NCBI RefSeq assembly: GCF_017832975.1
Contig: NZ_JAFIBI010000001.1
Span: forward strand, 3,906,001-3,970,000
Length of the DNA: 64,000 bases
Direction of reading: 5' to 3'
Source of the DNA: Arthrobacter sp. PvP023
Lineage (GTDB): Bacteria; Actinomycetota; Actinomycetes; Actinomycetales; Micrococcaceae
Below, piece by piece: positions 52,534 to 60,803 of this stretch (position 1 is its first letter; each line of letters opens with the position of its first letter). The notes below the pieces were generated by a model. The model searched no databases, was not told where the DNA came from, and saw only the letters and a program-made list of their open reading frames with translations. Both the position numbers and the translations under genes were made by a program.

Positions 52534-53700
52534 CTATCTGGTAACAAGCCGCCACAGGGACGTAACCTCGGCCGTGCGCGCCTCGAACAGAGGATCGTCC
52601 CGGTCCGATGCCTTCGGATGCGTTGGCTTGGTGTCCAGCCGTTCCATCACCTTCAGCCCGGCCGCCTCGATGGCGGCCAGCAGACCCTCACGCGACCGCA
52701 GGCCAAGGTGCTCGGCCAGGTCGGAGAGGACCAGCCAGCCCTCCCCGCCCGGCTCAAGATGGTCGGAGAGTTCGTTCAGGAAGCGGAACAGCATTCTGCT
52801 GCCGGGGTCGTAGACGGCACTGTCCAGGCTGGAATGCGGCGTGGCCGGAATCCAAGGCGGGTTGCACACGATGAGCGGTGCCCGCCCGGGCGGGAACATG
52901 TCGGCCAGGACGGCCTCGGCACGGTCCTGGACACCGAGGTTCCGGAAATTCTCAGCGGCGCAGGCGATGGCACGCGGTTCATTGTCCGTAGCCACCACGC
53001 GGTGGACGCCACGGCTCGCGAGGACGGCAGCGAGCACCCCGGTGCCGGTGCCGACGTCGAACGCCAGCGTGTCAGAGGGCAGCGCAGCGGCGGCGACGAG
53101 GTCCACATACTCACTCCGGGTGGGGAAGAACGTGCCGTAGTGCGGGTGGATGCGGCCCTGCAGGGCATCGACGTGGACGCCTTTACGTCGCCACTCGTGC
53201 GCGCCAATGGCCCCGACAAGCTCATGCAGGGACACAACGGAGGATTCGCCGATTTCGCCGTACGCTTCAGCGGCGGCCTCCCGGATATCCGGTGCGCGGC
53301 GCAGCGGCACCACCGGACCCGGATCAAGCGGAATCAGCAGGAGCCCGAGAATGCGTGCACGGTGCGAGGCGGACTGGCGGTGCCGATAGAACTTTTCGGC
53401 CGGAGTTGCTGCGGTCTCTCTCTTTTCGGCGCCCATCCGCCGGTCCATGGCGTTGAGGATCTGCCGTGCATTGTGGAAGTCACCGTGCCAGAGCATCGCG
53501 ATCCCCTGTGACGCCATCCGGTTCGCATCATTGGCCGTGAGGGAGTCGGAGACCACTTGGACGCGCGTCGGCGCCGGCCTGCCGTTCGCTGAACGCCATC
53601 GCGCGGTCATGCTTTCACCGGCCTCGGCCCAGGTCACGATGGCGGGAGCATCCACCGCAGCTGCGCGCGAGTGGTTAAGGACCGACGTCGGGATTCCCAC
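52534..53700 (-). CDS. Class I SAM-dependent methyltransferase (RlmG/PrmC-like)
   Basis: A 388-residue methyltransferase in two parts. The first ~190 residues are a helical/substrate-binding region; the SAM domain has motif I D-V-G-T-G-T-G-V-L-A near residue 218 and the catalytic N-P-P-W-I-P near 285. N-P-P-W/Y places it with RNA guanine-N2 or protein/glutamine methyltransferases such as RlmG/RsmC/PrmC rather than DNA methyltransferases. It is monocistronic. The exact substrate is unclear from sequence; RlmG-like is the best guess. Confidence 0.85.
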   Translation of the reverse strand: MGIPTSVLNHSRAAAVDAPAIVTWAEAGESMTARWRSANGRPAPTRVQVVSDSLTANDANRMASQGIAMLWHGDFHNARQILNAMDRRMGAEKRETAATPAEKFYRHRQSASHRARILGLLLIPLDPGPVVPLRRAPDIREAAAEAYGEIGESSVVSLHELVGAIGAHEWRRKGVHVDALQGRIHPHYGTFFPTRSEYVDLVAAAALPSDTLAFDVGTGTGVLAAVLASRGVHRVVATDNEPRAIACAAENFRNLGVQDRAEAVLADMFPPGRAPLIVCNPPWIPATPHSSLDSAVYDPGSRMLFRFLNELSDHLEPGGEGWLVLSDLAEHLGLRSREGLLAAIEAAGLKVMERLDTKPTHPKASDRDDPLFEARTAEVTSLWRLVTR

Positions 53701-54222
53701 GGGAGCTGGCGTGTCGGTGGTGATAAAGGTCCGTTCCAGGCGTCAGAGGAGCCGATCGGCGACTGACGATTGCGGCGGTGATTCCACGACGTCCAAGGCC
53801 ACGGCCCAAGATTCCGGACCGTCATCCGGCCGCGAACTGAGCTTGGTTGATCGCCGCTGGGGCACTTCAACCTACATAGTCAGGATACAGGTGTGCCGTC
53901 AGCGGGAGGTGACGTGCCGTCGTCGTACGCAATGCCATACTGACGCCATGGCTACAGGAATGACCCGGGGTGGGGCAGCACTGCGTTACGCACTGGCTTC
54001 AGTCCTGCTGAAAGACAAGCCCTCCCGCCCCGTCCTCCATGCCCTAGAGAACGCCGTGCCGTCAAGCATAGACACCGTCCCGACGGGCCCAGGCCAAGGC
54101 CGTTCGGCCCTATCAACCTGCGGCAAGCGGACGAAAGCTTAAAACAGATAGGCGCTGGGACGAACGCCCGCGGGCCCCGCACCGAGCCTTTGCCAGACCG
54201 CGAGCTCTGAGGACATCCGGAC
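53701..54222. other. Intergenic region with a doubtful small ORF
   Basis: 522 bases. A possible 64-codon + strand frame runs from ATG 53948 to 54142 (M-A-T-G-M-T-R-G-G-A-A-L-R-Y at its start), but it has no ribosome binding site and resembles no protein family. No RNA gene, repeat or terminator was recognised. Confidence 0.3.
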
Positions 54223-54929
54223 ATGTCAATCGACAAGCGCCGGCTCCCGTTGCGCAGGCGGGCCGCGACGCACGGAACTCAGCGCCATGATGTGACCCGC
54301 AAGGCCCTGCTCGCCGCAGGAGCGCTGTCTTCGCTGCTCTACGTGGTTGCCACAGATGGCGTGGCGGCGTCCATGTGGGACGGGTACCGACGCACCGAAC
54401 AGATGGTGAGCGAACTCTTCGCCGTCGGCTCCCCCGGCCGGGACGTCCTGCTGCCGTTCACGTGGCTCTATACGGTGCTGTTCACCGCGTTCGGGGTGGG
54501 CGTCTGGAACTCCGTGCGCGGCAACCGCGCCCTGCGCATCAGCGGCGGCCTGCTCACCGGGTACGGGCTGTGGAACATCATGGGCGCCATCTACCCGCTG
54601 ACGCTGGGGGACGATGCTTCCGTTCCCATGCATATCCTCGTCACCAACGTTCAGCTTGCACTCATGGTCGCGGCAATGTGTTTCGTGGCTGCGGGGTTCC
54701 ACGGCCGGATGCGGGCGTATTCGATCGTCTCGCTCGCGGCTTCCGCGGTGATGGGCATGGTGGCGTTCATGGCCGCCCCGGGCCCAACCTCGTGCTGGGC
54801 ATCGGCGAAAGAATCAGCATTGGGGCGTTCTTGCTCTGGGTAGCGGTCCTCACGGTGGCGCTGTGGAGGCGGCTGCCGGCAGTCATGGCAGCTCCGGCGG
54901 GTTCGGTGCCGGACCCCGCGGCGCAGTAG
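54223..54929 (+). pseudogene. DUF998-like membrane protein, frameshifted
   Basis: A six-helix membrane protein of the DUF998 type (helices near residues 25-45, 75-95, 105-125, 145-165 and 175-195). The frame from ATG 54223 stops at 54843 after going off-family at M-A-A-P-G-P-T-S-C. Starting at about 54783, the +1 frame gives the expected continuation (P-N-L-V-L-G-I-G-E-R, then I-G-A-F-L-L-W-V-A-V-L) to a stop at 54929. One missing base in the CCCCGGGCCC tract near 54775-54784 would restore the protein. So it is either a recent pseudogene or a sequencing error. Confidence 0.7.
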
Positions 54930-54973
54930 CGGGCCTCTCACGGCCAAAGGCGGACGCAGTTCATAATGACCAA

Positions 54974-55645
54974 GTGATCACGCTCATCAAGGTCCTCCAC
55001 AGCATCATCTACGCTGGCGGCTACCTGGCCATCGTTGTGCTTGCCTCAGTGATCAGCCGCAACGGCAAGCCGGCGGTAGGGCTCGGCATCATGTTGACCC
55101 TCGCCGCCGTCTCGGCGACACTCCTCATCGCTTCCGCCGTGGTCACCCGCCGATACAAGCGGACGGTGCATTCCGCCCCGAACGCGGAGACCGCTGCCGC
55201 GGCCGGACCCACCAAGACCTACAGCGCGCACATCTCGGAATCCTACGAACACGACACCCACACTGTTTGGTCGCTGATCCGGCCGGCCGAGAGCGCCGTG
55301 TTGCTCACTGACGTACAAAGGGCCTTCACCGTGCCGGGGACACCTGTTGGCGTCGGGGAACAGCAATGCTTCATCCGCCGCAACGGTTCGGTTTCCATCA
55401 TCGAGGTCATCGGTGAAGAGAGCCCGTGGTGGGCAACAACGAGGCCCGTATCGCCGGACGATATGAATAGTCGCTCGACCTACCGCCTTGAACCGACCTC
55501 AACCGGATGCACTCTCACTCTTGGAACCGTCATTGAACTCCCTGCAAACGAAGTGCTTGCAGAGGACCCCGACCAATGGTGGGAAACCCAAATGAGGCCC
55601 TACCTGACCCGGATCAAGGAAGTCCTGGCCGCGGGTCAAACGTAG
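54974..55645 (+). CDS. SRPBCC (START-like) domain protein with N-terminal membrane helices
   Basis: A 223-residue protein. Residues ~5-25 and ~35-55 are two transmembrane helices (I-I-Y-A-G-G-Y-L-A-I-V-V-L-A and I-M-L-T-L-A-A-V-S-A-T-L-L-I); the remaining ~145 residues form a START/polyketide cyclase-like lipid-binding fold (H-T-V-W-S-L-I-R-P-A near the first helix, Y-R-L-E-P-T-S-T-G-C-T-L-T-L strand pair later). GTG 54974 is preferred to the longer upstream frame, which lies over the DUF998 gene. A membrane-tethered hydrophobic-ligand binder is likely; the ligand is unknown. Confidence 0.65.
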   Translation: MITLIKVLHSIIYAGGYLAIVVLASVISRNGKPAVGLGIMLTLAAVSATLLIASAVVTRRYKRTVHSAPNAETAAAAGPTKTYSAHISESYEHDTHTVWSLIRPAESAVLLTDVQRAFTVPGTPVGVGEQQCFIRRNGSVSIIEVIGEESPWWATTRPVSPDDMNSRSTYRLEPTSTGCTLTLGTVIELPANEVLAEDPDQWWETQMRPYLTRIKEVLAAGQT

Positions 55646-55719
55646 CGTGGGCGGAGCAACGTCAGCTCCCCCCAACCGGATGCCGCCGTCGTCGCAAGGA
55701 TTCAGCCAAGCCCCGCCGG

Positions 55720-56028
55720 CTACCCGTGGGTGACCGCAGCACCCAGCAGTCCGAACAGCGTCCCGGCCGCCAGGGCAATCAGGGCACGCATCCCTGTGGG
55801 ATACAGCCAGCGCACTGCGAACACAGCCGCTGCCAGGATGACGCCGTTGACGATACTCAGGATGACCGCGATCCACTCGGACCCGGTGGCCACCCCGAAA
55901 CCTCCGCCGCTGCAACCGCTGACGCCGCACCACGCAAAACTCGCCACCATCCACTGTGGCAGGCTCAGCAGAACTGCCAAAGGAACCGCCCACCAAAGCT
56001 TTGCGACGTCCGGGGTTATCCCGCGCAA
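55720..56028 (-). CDS. Small integral membrane protein (102 residues)
   Basis: A 102-residue membrane protein with about three hydrophobic helices (L-W-W-A-V-P-L-A-V-L-L-S-L near residue 15, I-A-V-I-L-S-I-V-N-G-V-I-L-A near 55, L-I-A-L-A-A-G-T-L-F-G-L near 85). The start overlaps the end of the next - strand gene by 13 bases, so the two are co-translated. No named family recognised. Confidence 0.55.
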   Translation of the reverse strand: MRGITPDVAKLWWAVPLAVLLSLPQWMVASFAWCGVSGCSGGGFGVATGSEWIAVILSIVNGVILAAAVFAVRWLYPTGMRALIALAAGTLFGLLGAAVTHG

Positions 56029-56414
56029 TTCGCCTTCGGGTACTGAGGCGAGGGACCGGGCGTGCCGGCCCGAACCAGTGCACGCCTGCGGACGCTGAGG
56101 ACAATCCAGCGGAAGACCCCCGCGTTGACCACCGCAAGGAGGAGGTATCCGAGATAGTAGAGAACCGTAGTCAGGCCCAATCCACCCCCGGAGCCAAAAG
56201 TCCCGACGACGAAATACGCAAACGAAACGGGCATTGTCAGAACCACCAGGGCGAGCAGCAGGCCCTCCTTGAACCCGGCATCCAGGTCCATTGCGAAGCC
56301 TCGGCTAACCAGCGCAGCCACCACAACGGCGAACGTCACCGATAAATAAACGACGACGGCGGTTCCGGCCCAGCGCGGCAAGCCCCTTCCATTCGGCCGT
56401 GATCCACTGCCCAC
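56016..56414 (-). CDS. Small integral membrane protein (132 residues)
   Basis: A 132-residue membrane protein with four hydrophobic helices (residues ~18-38, 48-68, 73-90, 95-115) and a basic C-terminus. The start is GTG 56414. It is translationally coupled to the 102-residue membrane gene, and the two may form one complex. No named family recognised; function unknown. Confidence 0.55.
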   Translation of the reverse strand: MGSGSRPNGRGLPRWAGTAVVVYLSVTFAVVVAALVSRGFAMDLDAGFKEGLLLALVVLTMPVSFAYFVVGTFGSGGGLGLTTVLYYLGYLLLAVVNAGVFRWIVLSVRRRALVRAGTPGPSPQYPKANCAG

Positions 56415-56449
56415 AACGTTCCCCCTTAACGTCGTTCCGGCCTATCCCC

Positions 56450-56590
56450 TCACCCGAACAGCGCCGCGACGCCGGTCAGCGTGACAAAGACTCCGTAGAG
56501 CAGCGGTATCCCCACCAAGGCCCACGCCAGGACGAGCATGCCGGTGGCCGCTTTGACGGGCGCCTGTGCGCCGGTGTTTTGGGTGTTCAT
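56450..56590 (-). CDS. MFS transporter small subunit (46 residues)
   Basis: A 46-residue protein with one transmembrane helix (residues ~18-40, L-V-L-A-W-A-L-V-G-I-P-L-L-Y-G-V-F-V-T-L). It begins one base after the OFA-family transporter stop on the same strand, and such single-helix proteins are often encoded next to OFA transporters (family knowledge), so it is called as the small partner. Too short for most gene finders. Confidence 0.7.
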   Translation of the reverse strand: MNTQNTGAQAPVKAATGMLVLAWALVGIPLLYGVFVTLTGVAALFG

Positions 56591-56591
56591 C

Positions 56592-57983
56592 TCAGGCCTC
56601 CAAGGCAGGTTCGGGCCGACGGCGGTCGGGGCGGAGTTCGTGGAACCGTGCGTCCACCGGTTTGACCAGCAGGTTGGCGGCGAAGCCGACCACCAGCAGC
56701 CCCACCATGGTGAGCAGTGCCGGCTGGTAGGACGCCGCGTTCAGCTGTCCGGGCTTGCCCTGCGCATCCAGGAACGCGTTGACAATCAGCGGCCCGGCCA
56801 CCCCGGCGGCGGACCACGCGGTCAGCAGCCGGCCGTGGATGGCGCCCACCTGGAAGGTCCCGAAGAGGTCCCGGAGGTAGGCCGGCGCTGTGGCGAAACC
56901 GCCGCCGTAGAACGAAATGATGAAAAACGCCAGCGCCACATACAGGACGGTGGTGCTGGAGCCCGCCAGCGCCAGCACCGTGTACAGCACCGCCCCCACG
57001 CCCAGGTACATCATGTAGATGCGCTTGCGGCCGGTGACATCCGAGGTGGCGGACCAGGCGAAGCGCCCGGCCATGTTGCCGATCGAAAGCAGCCCCACAA
57101 AGCCGGCGGCGACGCCGGCACTGACCAGGGACACGCCGTCGGACTTTCGGAAGAAGTCCTGGATCATGGGCGCTGCCTGTTCCAGGATGCCGATGCCCGC
57201 GGTGACGTTGCAGAACAGCGCCACCCACACCAGCCAGAACTGCGGGGTCTTGATCGCGTTCCTGGCCGAGACGTTCTCGGTGGTGACCAGCTTGGCGGCC
57301 TTCACCTTGGCGGGGTCGAATCCCGCCGGGCGCCAGCCTTCGGCCGGGACCCGGATGGTGAAGGCGCCGAAGAGCATGTACGCGAGATAGACGACGGCGA
57401 GGGTCAGGAAGAGCTTGCCGACCGAATCGCCGCTGGCCACCCAGCCCTTGGCGCCGGAGTTGGGATCGTACAGCTTGAGCAGCGCGGTGGAGACGGGGCT
57501 GGCGATCAGCGCGCCGCCGCCGAAGCCCATGATGGCCATGCCGGTGGCCAGGCCCGGCCGGTCCGGGAACCACTTGATCAGGGTGGACACGGGCGAGATG
57601 TAGCCGATGCCCAGGCCGATCCCGCCCACTACGCCGTAACCGACGTACACGAGCCACAGCTGGTGGGTGAAGATGCCCAGCGAGCCGATCAGGAATCCGC
57701 TGGCCCAGAACATGGCCGAGGTGAACATCGCCTTGCGGGGGCCGTTCCTGTCCACCCACGTGCCCATGACCGCGGCGGAGAGGCCCAGCATCACGATGGC
57801 GATGGAGAAGATCACGCCGATCTCCGTCAGGCTGGCCCCGAAATGCTTGACCAGCGCCGTCTTGTAGACGCTGGTGGCATAGGCCTGGCCGATGCAGAGG
57901 TGGACGGCGAGCGCCGCGGGCGGTACCAGCCAGCGGTTGAATCCCGGCGGAGCGATGGTGCGGTCACGGTCAAGCCAACCCAT
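56592..57983 (-). CDS. OFA-family MFS transporter (oxalate/formate antiporter-like)
   Basis: A 463-residue major facilitator transporter with 12 helices. OFA-family features: the first loop W-L-V-P-P-A-A-L-A-V-H-L, G-Q-A-Y-A-T-S-V in helix 1, and G-I-G-L-G-I-G-Y-I-S-P-V in helix 4. The family includes oxalate:formate antiporters and monocarboxylate transporters; no oxalate catabolic genes are nearby, so the substrate may be a different carboxylate. It is followed directly by its small single-helix partner. Confidence 0.88.
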   Translation of the reverse strand: MGWLDRDRTIAPPGFNRWLVPPAALAVHLCIGQAYATSVYKTALVKHFGASLTEIGVIFSIAIVMLGLSAAVMGTWVDRNGPRKAMFTSAMFWASGFLIGSLGIFTHQLWLVYVGYGVVGGIGLGIGYISPVSTLIKWFPDRPGLATGMAIMGFGGGALIASPVSTALLKLYDPNSGAKGWVASGDSVGKLFLTLAVVYLAYMLFGAFTIRVPAEGWRPAGFDPAKVKAAKLVTTENVSARNAIKTPQFWLVWVALFCNVTAGIGILEQAAPMIQDFFRKSDGVSLVSAGVAAGFVGLLSIGNMAGRFAWSATSDVTGRKRIYMMYLGVGAVLYTVLALAGSSTTVLYVALAFFIISFYGGGFATAPAYLRDLFGTFQVGAIHGRLLTAWSAAGVAGPLIVNAFLDAQGKPGQLNAASYQPALLTMVGLLVVGFAANLLVKPVDARFHELRPDRRRPEPALEA

Positions 57984-58154
57984 GTTTGCTTCCCTTGCGT
58001 GTCGAAGACGTCAATGTCAGATCGATCCAGAGGCTAAAGACCCCCACACGGCCCGTTGCCTCCAGCAATCATGGGCCCAGATCATCAGCAAACGTACTAT
58101 TGGCGCGCCAAGCGGTAGGGACTTTACGACGAACGGTCCGGCAGGTTGAAAAAA

Positions 58155-58174
58155 CGCTCCTGGCTGCAGGAGCG
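58155..58174 (-). terminator. Intrinsic terminator on the - strand between divergent genes
   Basis: Perfect arms CGCTCCTG (58155-58162) and CAGGAGCG (58167-58174), loop GCTG. On the - strand the stem is followed by six T residues, the complete Rho-independent form. No - strand gene ends here: it lies between the divergent transporter (57983) and channel (58204) genes, so it would stop antisense read-through from the right before it reaches the transporter. Confidence 0.65.
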
Positions 58175-58203
58175 CGGCGGAAGCACCGCCTCTAAGATGA
58201 GGC

Positions 58204-59082
58204 ATGGACTTCGAGGACACGCTCTGGACGGTTTTGGGCGCCGGGCTGGTTCTGCTGATGCTCGTCGACGTCTTCCGTACACTCCTGTACCCGCACGGGT
58301 CCGGTCCCCTGGGCCGGGCGATCATGCGCGAATTCTGGCTGGTGTCCAGGAAACTGCGGGGCCGGGGCTCCTTCATCGCAGCACCCCTGGCGATGGCCGC
58401 CGTCATTGGCGCCTGGGCAGGCCTGGCCGCCATCGGCTGGGCCCTGCTCTATCTGCCCCACCTGACGGACGGTTTTATTTACGGAGCCGGGGTTCCGCTG
58501 CGGGCCGACTTTGCCGAAGCCCTCTACATCTCCCTGGTCACCCTTTCCACGGTGGGGTTCGGCGATATCGTGGCAGCACATCCGGTGCTCAGGCTGGTTG
58601 TTGCCCTCCAGGCCGTCACCGGCTTCGGGTTGCTGACGGCAACGGTCACCTGGATCCTGCAGACGTTCCCGGCCCTGAACCGCCGCCGGGCCCTTGCCCA
58701 TCAGCTGACCCTGTTCGGGGAGGCTGCAGGCCCGGCAGGTGTCCTGGCGCTGGACCCCAGGCACGCTGCCGGGCTGTTGGAGTCAATTGCCGCAAACGTG
58801 GCATCGGTGAGCATAGACCTGCTCGCGTTCCATGAAACCTACTACTTCCGTGAAATCGAACAGCGCGGCTCCTTGCCCGCAACGGTGGCGTACGCCCAGG
58901 AGCTGGCATCCCAGGCCCAGCGCAGCGAGAGCCCTGAACTCCAGTTCGCCGGGCGGATGCTCCACGCGGCACTGGATGGACTCGCGGACGTCCTTCGCGG
59001 CAAATTCGGCCACGCAGGAGCCACGTCCGCCGATGTATTCGACAGCTACGAGCTGCACCACCGACACCGGCGGCCGGAGTAG
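58204..59082 (+). CDS. Two-pore-domain-like ion channel protein
   Basis: A 292-residue potassium channel-family protein. Helix 1 is near residues 5-25, helix 2 near 58-82, the pore helix and selectivity filter T-V-G-F-G-D near 116-121, then helix 3 near 132-158 (V-V-A-L-Q-A-V-T-G-F-G-L-L). The filter differs from classical T-V-G-Y-G only by F for Y, so K+ selectivity is plausible. The C-terminal ~130 residues are soluble, with no regulatory (RCK) domain recognised. Likely a membrane potential or stress-related channel. Confidence 0.85.
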   Translation: MDFEDTLWTVLGAGLVLLMLVDVFRTLLYPHGSGPLGRAIMREFWLVSRKLRGRGSFIAAPLAMAAVIGAWAGLAAIGWALLYLPHLTDGFIYGAGVPLRADFAEALYISLVTLSTVGFGDIVAAHPVLRLVVALQAVTGFGLLTATVTWILQTFPALNRRRALAHQLTLFGEAAGPAGVLALDPRHAAGLLESIAANVASVSIDLLAFHETYYFREIEQRGSLPATVAYAQELASQAQRSESPELQFAGRMLHAALDGLADVLRGKFGHAGATSADVFDSYELHHRHRRPE

Positions 59083-59141
59083 CCGGGCCCCAAGTAGCAT
59101 CCCAGTTAAGGTCGAGCCCCCGGCGCCTTGGTCCGCACCGG

Positions 59142-59813
59142 TCACTCCCGGCCTTGTGGGGCGTTCAATTCGCCGGCAATCTTCGCCTCCAGCGCCGCGA
59201 CCGTAACGTCAGGGAGGGAGATGAGGCCGTCCAGTTCCCGACGGGCGCGCTTGTACGCTGTTTGCCGCTCGGCAGGTGTTGCGGCGTTGTCGGAGGCGAT
59301 GCGGAGCAGCTTCCTGGCCGTCGCCAGGCGCTGGCGTTCCAGCTCAGTGAAGTTGTGGTCCTTGATCCGCTTGGCTTCACGCTCTGCGACGTCAAACGCC
59401 AGCTCAAAGCCGTGAACGGCTGACCGGTACTCCGCCAGCCGGGCCGCCGTCGCAATGTCACCCCGGGCAGCCGGCCGCAATCCGTCCGCTTCTTTCTTCG
59501 CCCGGAGGAATGCGACAGTCAGTGGCTCCCGCACATCTGTCATGGCCGGGAAGTCGATGAGTTTCCCAACGTCGAGCTCGTAGTCCAGCCATCGCCCGTT
59601 CACGGCGTCGTGCGCTGCCATAAGTGCGGCCACCTCAACCTGGCTGGCTTGTTCCGCCTGCACCGCTTGGTTCTTCAGCTTGTACAGCTCCATACGGCGG
59701 CGGTGCCGGCGTTCGCTGGCCTTGGACCACGATCTTGCCCACCCTCCGGCCATTCCGCCGAGGGGAAAGACCAGCCACCAGTAGCCGCGAAGAAAGTCAA
59801 AGAATTGATCCAC
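59142..59813 (-). CDS. Membrane-anchored coiled-coil protein
   Basis: A 223-residue protein with one N-terminal transmembrane helix (residues ~5-25, F-L-R-G-Y-W-W-L-V-F-P-L-G-G-M-A-G-G) followed by long basic and acidic helices (R-R-H-R-R-R-M-E-L-Y-K-L-K-N onward), a coiled-coil layout. GTG 59813 is chosen because GGAGG lies nine bases upstream; the frame extends to 60206, over the start of the beta-propeller gene, without a better start. It converges on the channel gene. Function unknown. Confidence 0.65.
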   Translation of the reverse strand: MDQFFDFLRGYWWLVFPLGGMAGGWARSWSKASERRHRRRMELYKLKNQAVQAEQASQVEVAALMAAHDAVNGRWLDYELDVGKLIDFPAMTDVREPLTVAFLRAKKEADGLRPAARGDIATAARLAEYRSAVHGFELAFDVAEREAKRIKDHNFTELERQRLATARKLLRIASDNAATPAERQTAYKRARRELDGLISLPDVTVAALEAKIAGELNAPQGRE

Positions 59814-59972
59814 GGATTCATCCTCCCACTGCCCCCGCAGCATCCCAAGGCTGCGGCCGCGACCCTCGCCGTGGCGCGATGGAAAGCCGGCGGCGGAGCC
59901 CTTCCGGGCCAGAGCCGCCGGCCCGGCAACTACGCCATTGATCCCTCCGCCCGCCAGCAGTATGCTTTCGCC

Positions 59973-60803
59973 ATGCCGGAGGTGCTTATCACCGACGCCG
60001 GCCGTCATCAGCTGGCCTACCTGGACGACTTCGCCTCTTCGGCGCCGAATTGGCTCGGCGCCCCGGGGCAGGGCACCCTTGAGTTCCGAAGCCCGCGCGC
60101 GGTCGTGCGGACCGGCACCGGGTTTCTGATCGCCGACAGCGGCAACCACCGGTTGGTATCGATCGACGACGTGTCCGGCAGCGGATGGCGCACTTTCGGT
60201 ACCCACGGCTCAGGTGACGGCGAGTTCAGCGAGCCAGCCAGCGTAGCGCTGGACAGCAAATCACGTATCTACATCGCGGACACCGGCAACCGGCGGGTAG
60301 TGCGCATTGACGGCATTGACGGCTCCGGATGGGTCTCCTACGGCACCGGAGGGACGCCCACGCCGGCCGATCCGGCAATCGGCAAGTTCCGCCAACCCAC
60401 CGGACTGGCAGTGGATAACAAGGACGAGTTATGGATCGCCGACTGGCAGTGCTCGCGCGTGGCGCATATCGCGTCCATGTCAGGCGTGGGTTGGTCCACC
60501 CTCACCGTTGATGGTCCGGCGGCTCTCACCTCTGACGACGCCAACTCGGCGATCATGGTCGGCGCGATCGGCGCGAAGCGGATCAGCCGGCATGATGCCG
60601 CCACCGGCGCCCTCACTGCCGCAACTCCGGCCGGTACGCTCACTGCGCCTACGGCGGTGCAGATCCACGACGGGAAGATCGTTGTGCTCGACGCCTCCGC
60701 CCGCCGCCTGGTGACGATCAACGACGCTCTCAGCCAAGTCACCACGCAGGTCCACCTCGCTGACCTCGACTTCCAACGACCCACGGGGATGGTGGTGTGG
60801 TGA
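59973..60803 (+). CDS. NHL-repeat beta-propeller protein
   Basis: A 276-residue beta-propeller. NHL/SMP-30-like blades repeat the I-A-D-S/T-G-N-x-R pattern (I-A-D-S-G-N-H-R-L near residue 52, I-A-D-T-G-N-R-R-V near 100, W-I-A-D-W-Q-C-S-R near 155), with R-x-P-x-G/A-V-A-V-D at the blade joints. No signal peptide is seen. Its last 7 bases overlap the endonuclease-phosphatase gene start at 60797, so the two are translated together and probably interact. Such propellers usually mediate protein or nucleic acid contacts. Confidence 0.75.
   Translation: MPEVLITDAGRHQLAYLDDFASSAPNWLGAPGQGTLEFRSPRAVVRTGTGFLIADSGNHRLVSIDDVSGSGWRTFGTHGSGDGEFSEPASVALDSKSRIYIADTGNRRVVRIDGIDGSGWVSYGTGGTPTPADPAIGKFRQPTGLAVDNKDELWIADWQCSRVAHIASMSGVGWSTLTVDGPAALTSDDANSAIMVGAIGAKRISRHDAATGALTAATPAGTLTAPTAVQIHDGKIVVLDASARRLVTINDALSQVTTQVHLADLDFQRPTGMVVW

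Noticed and set aside
56538..58037. 499-codon + strand frame opposite the OFA transporter
   Set aside because: The - strand encodes a 12-helix transporter with clear family motifs; the + strand product is low-complexity and basic, a typical GC-rich antisense artefact.
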